Virus record (IMG/VR): IMGVR_UViG_3300042484_000522
Coordinates: 1 to 22,212 of that record
From: a virus
Reading direction: 5' to 3' (one strand)
Length of the DNA: 22,212 nucleotides
Positions 1-5,835 of this stretch are shown in pieces. The notes below the pieces were generated by a model. It did not search any database. It was not told the origin of the DNA and saw only the letters and a list, made by a program, of their open reading frames with translations. Numbering within the stretch: position 1 is the stretch's first letter; each line of letters opens with the position of its first letter. The translations under genes were made by a program, and so were the position numbers.

Positions 1-917
1 TTGAACATTCTACGTTCAGGAGCGCGTTGAACACGATAGATAAGAACCGCATCTTCAAGCAATTCTTTTTGCTTGTAGACTTTAAAAATGTTTTCTAAAA
101 TTGATTGACCAAAAGGCCAAAATCTGTCTAATCCCTCAGTTAAGCTAAGATGTACAATATGTTTAGCATCAATAGCACTTTCACTTTGTCCTAAAGTAAA
201 TCTTGAACCAGTAGTATTGTAAGGCATTGCAGGAACCGTATATCCTCCTCCAGCACCACCGCCACCTGTTCCTCCCGATCCAGTAGCAGGATTAGCAGCA
301 AAGTCTGTATTAGTCTTTTGGGCTACGGTTAAGTTTTGTAAATTGATATTAATATCTTTGATTACATATTGTTCTGGTTGTTTACCTTCACTTTCGTTTA
401 CAATAACTTTGACTACTTTAGTCATGTCTATCCAATAAAGCTTAAAGTTTTCTGGATCTCTTACAAATACTTGATCACCGTATTTTAGCGTGTTTCTAAA
501 AATCTTAAATATTCTAGTATCAAATTGATTAAGTTTACACCATTGTTGTAACTGAGTTTTAATCATTTCTATTTCGTGCGGTGTGGGTTCTTCAGTAAAT
601 TCTACATCAAAAGGAGTTTTATTGTGTTCATTACGTTGAGTAGAAAACTCTGAAATGATATCTAAACATGCGTTAACTTCAGCATCAACATCCATCATTT
701 CATATTGATTGTAACGTTCTATTCTATTTGGATGTCCAGTATATACTTCAGGTAATCTTGACATGTAGTTTTTATAGCCCATGTCATGATTATTCCACCC
801 GCCGGTAGATGATCCGTTTTGTCCAGGTGAACCATTCCAGGCGCCTAGATTGCTATTCACACCAGAAATCGGACTAGATATACCGCTTTTGTTTAAAAAT
901 TTCTTTTTATATGACAT
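1..917 (-). CDS. 20: Portal vertex protein, T4 gp20 family (partial, C-terminus outside window)
   Basis: This gene runs off the left edge; 305 codons are visible from an ATG at 915-917. The product forms the dodecameric portal ring at one head vertex, through which DNA is packaged and ejected and onto which the neck assembles. The visible part matches the gp20 family: an N-terminal region with GYKNYMSRLPEVYTGH and NRIERYNQYEMMDVDAEV, a middle stretch with LKYGDQVFVRDPENFKLYWID, and VHLSLTEGLDRFWPFGQS followed by LLEDAVLIYRVQRAPERR, a strongly conserved portal segment. A glycine-rich linker (residues about 210-226) interrupts the middle of the protein. T4 gp20 is 524 residues, so roughly 60 percent should be present here. 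The gene lies 35 nt downstream of the tape-measure stop on the same strand, with an ACTAAATA late-promoter-like box in the gap and no strong Shine-Dalgarno. The identification is from recognised sequence; the ring function is family knowledge. Confidence 0.93.
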   Translation of the reverse strand, partial: MSYKKKFLNKSGISSPISGVNSNLGAWNGSPGQNGSSTGGWNNHDMGYKNYMSRLPEVYTGHPNRIERYNQYEMMDVDAEVNACLDIISEFSTQRNEHNKTPFDVEFTEEPTPHEIEMIKTQLQQWCKLNQFDTRIFKIFRNTLKYGDQVFVRDPENFKLYWIDMTKVVKVIVNESEGKQPEQYVIKDININLQNLTVAQKTNTDFAANPATGSGGTGGGGAGGGYTVPAMPYNTTGSRFTLGQSESAIDAKHIVHLSLTEGLDRFWPFGQSILENIFKVYKQKELLEDAVLIYRVQRAPERRMF

Positions 918-941
918 AATTAATCTACTTAGTTAATAGTG

Positions 942-949
942 TATTTAGT
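942..949 (-). promoter_or_regulatory. Late-promoter-like box (ACTAAATA) upstream of portal gene
   Basis: On the minus strand the 35-nt gap between the tape-measure stop and the portal ATG holds ACTAAATA. It differs from the T4 late box TATAAATA at two positions and from the NATAAATA form at one. The same variant occurs upstream of the tape-measure gene at 4239-4246. It sits 25 nt upstream of the portal start. Function is inferred from position and similarity; in AT-rich DNA such an octamer can occur by chance. Confidence 0.4.
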
Positions 950-952
950 TTA

Positions 953-3900
953 TTATACAGTATTACTTAATATTCTTTCTTGAATATAATTACTTTCACC
1001 CAATTTAGAAATCATGTTGTCTAATTTAGAATTTAATGTTTCTACTAATAACATGTTTGATCTGTACAAGTCGGCTAATCTTGATTGTGAGTCATTGTTA
1101 ATTTCAGTTGGTTGATTGTCCGGAGTAGTAGCTAATCTAGAAAGTATTGAGTCCGAATTAATAGGTTGTATTAACTCAGTTCCATGTAACTTTCCTAAGT
1201 ATCCGGTTTCAGGGCCTGATGCTATACCGCCGGTAGCTGCTGATATCGTTGCTGAGTCTAACATGTTTGTAACTCTTGGCCCTCTTCCGCCTACCTGATC
1301 ATACCATCTACTATTTCGTAAATTATCAGCAGCAGAACCTATATCTCCTTCATTAAGTTGGTTAGATAAGTTAGGCCACCCACTTAGCCAATTTGGACCC
1401 ATATTAAATGTTAAGTCTGTTAATGCTGTTTGCCCTAATCCATCTAACTGATTAAATCTAGGTATGCTCTGTGCCGCCGTTTTATGATGCATGTAATCTT
1501 GATCAAACATATCCATTACTTCATCATGACTAAATCTTCTGTTCATTTCAGGCGGCAAATTACTACCGATTAAATGCCCCACTCCAACAGTCCAATTACC
1601 TAAAGTATCTTGATATGGTTCATATCTTATACCTTCATTGTTTATTATAAAATCTTTTGCTTGTTGGTCAGATACATTAGTTCCTGTATTTCTTGCTATA
1701 CTAACCTGAGGAGCAGATGTAGAAGAAGTTATTCCTGTATCTGTTGTTGTACTAACTTGCGGAGCAGGTGTAGTAGAAGTTATTCCTGTATCTGTTGCTG
1801 TACTAACTTGCGGAGCAGGTGTAGTTTGAGAATTTGTATTTTCAGAGTCAGGTGATCTAACTGCTATACTTAATGATCCAAATGCTTCTATTAGTAAATC
1901 AGTAGTAGATACTAAATCATCAAACGAGTTTGTTAGTGTAGGTATTTTACCTACAGTTGTATCATCACCGGTTAATTGAGATAATGATTGAGCTAAATCC
2001 TGTGTCGCGGTACCAAAAGCAGAAGATATGTTTCCGGTAACTGCTTCTTCTTCTTGAGTTTCAGTATCACTACTTCCGCTAAATTCTTTCCAAATTTGGT
2101 ATACAGCCCAGGCTGTAGATGCATTAAGACCTAAGTTAATTAACGCCATAATCCAACCAGGGCCCGGCACAACTAGTAAACCTGCTGACAAAGCCAATTT
2201 TCCAGCTACTCTAGGTCCTAATTTAGTGCTTACCTTTTGAAGGAATTGACTGAATCTTGAGGATCCTGCCTGTGTCGGACTTGGTGTTGATGGCGGAGTA
2301 TAATTTGAATTAGACACAGTTTGCCATGTAGGTCTTATTTGTCCCGATCTCATTACTTGTTGACGAATTGTAGAACTGGTTGAAGTACCGGCAGCAGCAG
2401 CAGTACCGGCAGCAGCAGCAGTACCGGCGGCAGCAGTACCGGCGGGTGTTCCCCCTAACACTCGTCTCGCAAGACTAGTTACTATTTTTGGTGCTAAGAT
2501 TACACCTAAGGCTCCAATTACTGCTGCTCCTAATCCAGAAATACCCGCACCTGATACTTCATTATTGCGTTCTTCTTTAGATACACCTGTTATTATCTCA
2601 TAAAGAGCATTACCTGTTTCAAGTGTTTTTGATGCAAAGTTAGTCAGACTTGGAAGTACATTTGCACTAATAGTAGATACTACTTCTCTAAAGTTTCTAC
2701 CCAATTCTTCCAATTCTGATTGCAAATTCATTACTGGATCTGTTGTGCCATCTGCTGATTCTGTTATCTTTGCGAATGCTGCCGTAATCAAAGCTAATCT
2801 TTCTTCTTCAGTTTGTCTTCTAGTTACAGCAGATGCTCCCAATCTTTCAACTGAACTTCCATATACTTCTAAATATTCTGGTCCTAAAAGTGCTGCAAGA
2901 CCGTTACTATTGTCTACTATTGCATCGGATGAAACTTGTAAATCTTTTGTGAAATTTGCAACAAGTACCGCAGCTTCTTCTAACGATCCCTCAAAGTTAA
3001 ATAACTCACGAACATTTCCCACAAATGACAATCCAGCTTGATTAAAACCCATTTCTATAGAAGCTATACCTTCAGTAAAAGCCATGCCTTGTGTTGCTAA
3101 GGATGTCATCGCATCAGCAGCTTGTTTGACACCCATTTTTTCAGGACTAATACTAGTTGCTGTTATCATTAATACTTGATTCACAAGTTTCATACGATTG
3201 ATGTCAGCTTCTCTTGTTGCTATTTCTTCCTGACTTAATGTAGATTTTTTTGCTGATAACTCCTCCTCCATTCTTATTAGTTCTATATCTCTATCTGTCA
3301 TTAACGCTTGAAAGTTAGCATGTTGTTGTTGAAATTCCATAGCTTTTTGTTGCTGCTCTAACGTATCTCCTGATAAAGTACTTAAAGCATACAAAACATC
3401 TCTATATTGAAGTGAGGCTTCTTGTAATTTTTTTTGTCCGCTCTCACTTCTATCCAAAGATATACCACTTCGTAACAAACTACTAGCATAATGACCTTGA
3501 TATTCAGCTAGTTGTGTTTGAGATATACCCAACATTCTATACTTTTTAAGTTGATCTTCTCCTACATGAACAAAACTAGCAAAAGCTTCTACACCTCCCG
3601 CAACTCCTCCACCAAGTGCTACTAAGGTGCTACCTTGCTTTTTTACTATATCACCAAAAACTTGTAAATCATCACCTGAAAATCTTGATTCTCTTCCTAA
3701 ACGCTCTAGCTCAGTGGCTGTTAATCCTGCTGCTCCCCCTATAGTAGCAACAGAATCAAATGTTTTTATGATAGTTCCAGTGTACTTTACTAAGCTATCT
3801 GCAAATATTTCTGCTGCTTTGGTAGCAAATTCAATGGACTTAACAAATATAGGCGACGCATTTGACGCACTGGCTAAACCTGACGCTAATGTGCCGGCGC

Positions 3901-4195
3901 CACTTACTACACCCTTAACTACAGGAGAAAATTTAGTTATATCGTTTGACACGTTTAATAACGTGGATCCAAGACTCATGAAGCTAGTAGTAAGAGTTTT
4001 TGTTAGCTCATCCAGCTTTTTTTGAGTATCAGTAAGATTTTTTAATTTAACAGTTAAATCTTTAATTTGGTCATCAAGCTGGGTGGATACTTGGCCAGTT
4101 GTACGGATCTCTTGAACTCTTTTTATATTAGCATCGGCTAATTGTTGAGTAAATTCATTAATTTGATCTTGTAATTCATCTAAATTTAAAGCCAT
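953..4195 (-). CDS. Putative tail tape-measure protein with C-terminal T4-type (GH24) lysozyme domain
   Basis: A 1080-residue protein. The N-terminus (about 1-70) looks coiled-coil, followed by a long helical, alanine- and serine-rich region. Two hydrophobic stretches (about 545-575 and 662-703) flank an Ala/Gly-rich low-complexity linker. Three 17-residue Thr/Ser/Pro repeats then lead into a lysozyme domain (about 845-980), and the tail contains GGIASGPETGYLGKLHGTEL, a type of segment common near the C-terminus of tape-measure proteins. The lysozyme keeps the T4 catalytic triad with identical spacing: E854, D863 and T869, matching E11, D20 and T26, and ends in SRWYDQ like T4's SRWYNQ. Tape measures set tail length and fill the tube; a lytic domain would help cross the cell wall. 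T4 gp29, the tape measure there, is 590 residues and has no lysozyme. The lysozyme call is strong. The tape-measure call rests on size, composition, hydrophobic segments and the C-terminal motif, and a different virion internal protein is possible. Confidence 0.75.
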   Translation of the reverse strand: MALNLDELQDQINEFTQQLADANIKRVQEIRTTGQVSTQLDDQIKDLTVKLKNLTDTQKKLDELTKTLTTSFMSLGSTLLNVSNDITKFSPVVKGVVSGAGTLASGLASASNASPIFVKSIEFATKAAEIFADSLVKYTGTIIKTFDSVATIGGAAGLTATELERLGRESRFSGDDLQVFGDIVKKQGSTLVALGGGVAGGVEAFASFVHVGEDQLKKYRMLGISQTQLAEYQGHYASSLLRSGISLDRSESGQKKLQEASLQYRDVLYALSTLSGDTLEQQQKAMEFQQQHANFQALMTDRDIELIRMEEELSAKKSTLSQEEIATREADINRMKLVNQVLMITATSISPEKMGVKQAADAMTSLATQGMAFTEGIASIEMGFNQAGLSFVGNVRELFNFEGSLEEAAVLVANFTKDLQVSSDAIVDNSNGLAALLGPEYLEVYGSSVERLGASAVTRRQTEEERLALITAAFAKITESADGTTDPVMNLQSELEELGRNFREVVSTISANVLPSLTNFASKTLETGNALYEIITGVSKEERNNEVSGAGISGLGAAVIGALGVILAPKIVTSLARRVLGGTPAGTAAAGTAAAAGTAAAAGTSTSSTIRQQVMRSGQIRPTWQTVSNSNYTPPSTPSPTQAGSSRFSQFLQKVSTKLGPRVAGKLALSAGLLVVPGPGWIMALINLGLNASTAWAVYQIWKEFSGSSDTETQEEEAVTGNISSAFGTATQDLAQSLSQLTGDDTTVGKIPTLTNSFDDLVSTTDLLIEAFGSLSIAVRSPDSENTNSQTTPAPQVSTATDTGITSTTPAPQVSTTTDTGITSSTSAPQVSIARNTGTNVSDQQAKDFIINNEGIRYEPYQDTLGNWTVGVGHLIGSNLPPEMNRRFSHDEVMDMFDQDYMHHKTAAQSIPRFNQLDGLGQTALTDLTFNMGPNWLSGWPNLSNQLNEGDIGSAADNLRNSRWYDQVGGRGPRVTNMLDSATISAATGGIASGPETGYLGKLHGTELIQPINSDSILSRLATTPDNQPTEINNDSQSRLADLYRSNMLLVETLNSKLDNMISKLGESNYIQERILSNTV
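1256..1663 (-). other. GH24 lysozyme domain inside the tape-measure gene
   Basis: This segment encodes residues about 845-980 of the 1080-residue protein. It aligns along its length with T4 lysozyme: NNEGIRYEPYQDTLGNWTVG at the start, GVGHL as in T4's GIGHL, LTFNMG matching INMVFQMG, and LRNSRWYDQ near the end. The catalytic Glu, Asp and Thr are all present (E854, D863, T869). The activity, cleavage of the MurNAc-GlcNAc bond of peptidoglycan, is family knowledge. Confidence 0.9.
1680..1829 (-). repeat. Three tandem 51-bp units in tape-measure linker
   Basis: Copies begin at about 1680, 1731 and 1782, each 51 bp, the outermost ones diverged. They encode three copies of a 17-residue unit resembling TPAPQVSTATDTGITST, just before the lysozyme domain in the protein. 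Composition suggests a flexible linker that gives the lysozyme reach. The repeat is in frame, so copy-number change would not break the gene. Confidence 0.85.
2386..2447 (-). repeat. Ala/Gly-coding microsatellite-like tract
   Basis: A short-period repeat built from GCAGCAGCAG and TACCGGC units on the plus strand codes for runs of Gly-Thr-Ala-Ala-Ala on the minus strand. It joins a hydrophobic stretch to a Pro/Ser/Thr-rich part of the tape measure. It looks like a slippage-prone linker and keeps frame. Confidence 0.8.
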
Positions 4196-4221
4196 TTTTT
4201 TTATTCCGGTTATTTTTGGTA

Positions 4222-4229
4222 CATAAATA
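4222..4229 (+). promoter_or_regulatory. Late-promoter-like box (CATAAATA) for the gp26 operon
   Basis: CATAAATA lies in the 85-nt divergent gap between the tape-measure start and the gp26-like start, 51 nt before the latter. It fits the NATAAATA pattern of T4-type late promoters recognised by gp55. If initiation follows T4 spacing, the transcript would start near 4236, inside the neighbouring hairpin. Assignment is by similarity and placement. Confidence 0.5.
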
Positions 4230-4232
4230 TAC

Positions 4233-4250
4233 TAACACTATTTAGTGTTA
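4233..4250. other. Stem-loop in the divergent gp26 / tape-measure promoter region
   Basis: TAACACT and AGTGTTA form a perfect 7-bp inverted repeat around an ATTT loop. It overlaps the ACTAAATA box on the minus strand and lies between the CATAAATA box and the ribosome-binding site of the gp26 gene on the plus strand. It may be an operator-like palindrome or an mRNA leader hairpin; the sequence alone does not decide. Confidence 0.6.
4239..4246 (-). promoter_or_regulatory. Late-promoter-like box (ACTAAATA) for the tape-measure gene
   Basis: Read on the minus strand, this is ACTAAATA, the same variant found upstream of the portal gene. It is 43 nt from the tape-measure ATG and faces the plus-strand CATAAATA box with 9 bp between the two. 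No strong Shine-Dalgarno precedes the tape-measure start. The role is inferred. Confidence 0.4.
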
Positions 4251-4280
4251 ATGAATAACTCCAAAATATGAGGATATCAA

Positions 4281-5114
4281 ATGAGTACATCTAATAACCC
4301 ACTAAAGCAATACTTTAGAAGACCAGCTATCTATATCAAGCTACCATCCAAGGGTAAATATTATACTCCTGATGTTTTAAATTATCCAGAAACAGAAGAA
4401 ATACCTGTTTATCCTATGACAGCGATTGATGAAATTACTACAAAAACACCCGATGCATTGTTTAACGGTAATGTAATAGTTGATCTTATAAAAAGTTGTA
4501 TACCTGATATCAAAGATCCATGGAAAATAAACAATATTGATTTAGACACTATATTGATTGGAATCAAAGTAGCTTCTACTGGAAATAGTTTAGAACTAGA
4601 TTCACAGTGCCCTGCTTGCCAGAATAAAGCAACTTATGCAATTGATCTAAATTTTGTACTAAGTGGGCTAACGTCACCTGACTATGAAGAAAAATTAGAA
4701 GTTCTTGAACTAAAGTTAAAGTTTAATCCTTTGGATTATAATGACATCAATCAAGCTAATTTAGCACAATTTGATTTACAAAGGTTGCTATTGTCCGTTG
4801 AACAAGAAAAAGATGCTTCAATAAAAGAACAAAAATCTCAAGAAGGGTTAAAAACTATTACAGAGTTATCAATTAAACTTATAGCTAAAACTATAGAATA
4901 TGTTGAAACTCCTGATGGGCATAGAGTAGATAATAAAGAGTTTATTGAAGACTTTTTAAGAAACTGTTCTAGAGATACTTTTAATGCAATCAAAGAGCAT
5001 AACGCTAACTTAAAAGAAAAAACTAACTTAAAACCTTTGGCATTACAATGCGGTGAATGTAATCACCAATATCAACAACCATTTACGTTGAATGTATCCG
5101 ATTTTTTCGGATGA
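4281..5114 (+). CDS. 26: Baseplate hub subunit, T4 gp26 family
   Basis: A 277-residue protein resembling the T4 gp26 family of baseplate proteins, which take part in building the central hub of the baseplate. Visible hallmarks are an N-terminal FRRPAIYIKLPSKGKYYTP, a central EEIPVYPMTAIDEITTKTPDAL with LFNGNVIVDLIKSCIPDIK, and two cysteine pairs, C110-x-x-C113 and C257-x-x-C260, that could bind one zinc ion. T4 gp26 is 208 residues, so this one is longer. The start is supported by GAGGA at 4270-4274, six nt before the ATG. The stop overlaps the next start as ATGA, so the two genes are probably translated as a coupled pair. A late-promoter-like box and a hairpin lie upstream. The family call rests on recognised sequence patterns; zinc binding is inferred from the cysteines. 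Confidence 0.78.
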   Translation: MSTSNNPLKQYFRRPAIYIKLPSKGKYYTPDVLNYPETEEIPVYPMTAIDEITTKTPDALFNGNVIVDLIKSCIPDIKDPWKINNIDLDTILIGIKVASTGNSLELDSQCPACQNKATYAIDLNFVLSGLTSPDYEEKLEVLELKLKFNPLDYNDINQANLAQFDLQRLLLSVEQEKDASIKEQKSQEGLKTITELSIKLIAKTIEYVETPDGHRVDNKEFIEDFLRNCSRDTFNAIKEHNANLKEKTNLKPLALQCGECNHQYQQPFTLNVSDFFG

Positions 5115-5338
5115 GGCTCCTTAGTTTAGCCCCTGAGGATATAAAGAGCCTGATTGACCAGCTAGAAAAAGAATGTATTGAGATAAAAAGACAAGCACTT
5201 TCTTTTTCATGGTATTCTAGGGGCGGACTGTCATATACAGACGCCCTTAATTTATCTGCACCGGAAAGAAAATTAGTAAGTGAACTAATTGAATCCAACT
5301 TAGAAACAACAAAGAAATCTAAACTTCCATTCTTTTAA
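5111..5338 (+). CDS. Small conserved phage protein coupled to gp26 (function unknown)
   Basis: A 75-residue acidic/helical protein whose ATG overlaps the gp26 stop codon (ATGA), so translation is very likely coupled. The first 30 residues look helical and charged; the second half contains SWYSRGGLSYTDALNLS and ends LETTKKSKLPFF, a pattern I associate with small proteins at this position in marine T4-like phages. In T4, the gene after 26 is 51, a hub-assembly factor of about 250 residues. This protein sits in the equivalent place but is far too short for me to call it gp51. A role as a baseplate or tail assembly chaperone is possible and is inference from position only. It is the last plus-strand gene before the structured non-coding region. 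Confidence 0.85.
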   Translation: MRLLSLAPEDIKSLIDQLEKECIEIKRQALSFSWYSRGGLSYTDALNLSAPERKLVSELIESNLETTKKSKLPFF

Positions 5339-5340
5339 TC

Positions 5341-5369
5341 TATATTAAAAGTTGTCCTTACGGACAACT
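5341..5369 (-). terminator. Rho-independent terminator-like hairpin, minus strand
   Basis: On the minus strand AGTTGTCC pairs perfectly with GGACAACT (8 bp) around GTAA, a GNRA-type tetraloop, followed by TTTAATATA. The plus-strand reading has the A tract before the hairpin and no T tract after it, so the terminator works only for minus-strand transcripts. It would end the transcript leaving the gp55-gp47-gp46-nuclease operon and would form the 3' end of the structured RNA. The U tract is short, so strength may be moderate. Confidence 0.65.
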
Positions 5370-5818
5370 GATACACTCATTCGTATTCGCTTTGCTCATA
5401 CTCATTTCGGTATCATATTGATTAAATTATATCTGGGGTTTAAATCATTGCAGTCTTGAAGCCATGGTAGTGCTAAACAGCACTACCACTGGTTAAGATT
5501 CCTTGCGGCCTCTCGCCTTTGCCATCTGTTCCCCGTTAGAGTTAGCCGTTTAGCTACCTAACGCCACCGGTTGCTCTGTAAGGTTTGCTGGGACTGTAGT
5601 TGAAGACTAATAGTGAACAAATCACTATCGCTTCAGCAACGCATGTTCTATATCCGCAAGATAGAATAAAATATAGACTCATTCAGGGTTCGCACACATA
5701 ACGAGAGCCCTGTCGGTGTTCCGTACAATCAATTACTACTAGATTGTACGCTTACTCCAGAATCCAACGGCAATAGCACTATGCTAGCAGTCTCAAGGAG
5801 AGTCGGGCTATCCCGACT
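5350..5818 (-). ncRNA. Candidate large structured RNA in the 497-bp non-coding gap
   Basis: No gene of useful length lies between 5339 and 5835. Perfect or near-perfect stems occur throughout: 5350-5369 (8 bp), 5465-5488 (10 bp, 4-nt loop), 5534-5563 (6 bp plus an inner 4 bp at 5543-5556), 5610-5628 (7 bp, extended by 5601-5605 with 5631-5635), 5646-5666 (6 bp), 5684-5712 (5 plus 4 bp with a bulge), 5722-5750 (9 bp, 11-nt loop), 5774-5786 (5 bp) and 5801-5818 (7 bp). G/C content is 53 of 100 at 5481-5580, well above neighbouring coding DNA. The minus strand is favoured because its last hairpin has a GNRA loop and U tract, and because a hairpin at 5383-5401 has tandem G-A mismatches in that reading. 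I looked for tmRNA, RNase P RNA and group I intron core motifs and did not find convincing ones. GOLLD- or ROOL-like phage RNAs are possible but untested. Confidence 0.55.
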
Positions 5819-5835
5819 AAACGAATTGTTAATAA

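Noticed and set aside
1680-1829. CRISPR-like short repeats
   Set aside because: Units are directly contiguous with no unique spacers and are in frame with a protein; the same holds for the 33-bp repeats at 16585-16716.
1610-1855. Plus-strand 81-codon open frame rich in Cys and Arg
   Set aside because: It is the antisense reading of the 51-bp repeats in the tape-measure gene; its own repeats simply mirror them, and it has no ribosome-binding site.
3627-4025. Plus-strand 132-codon open frame antisense to the tape measure
   Set aside because: No ribosome-binding site, no recognisable sequence, and wholly inside a well-supported gene.
5450-5793. GCAGTCT direct repeat at 5450-5456 and 5787-5793 as attachment or insertion sites
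   Set aside because: Seven bases recur easily by chance and there is no integrase, transposase or terminal inverted repeat.
5339-5835. tmRNA, RNase P RNA or group I intron in the structured gap
   Set aside because: I found no tag-like open frame ending in Ala-Leu-Ala-Ala, no T-loop/CCA end, no conserved RNase P core, and no convincing pair of group I core strands. A few short look-alikes (for example AACGGGGAAC on the minus strand, as in the T4 td intron) are too short to count, and flanking exons of one gene are absent.
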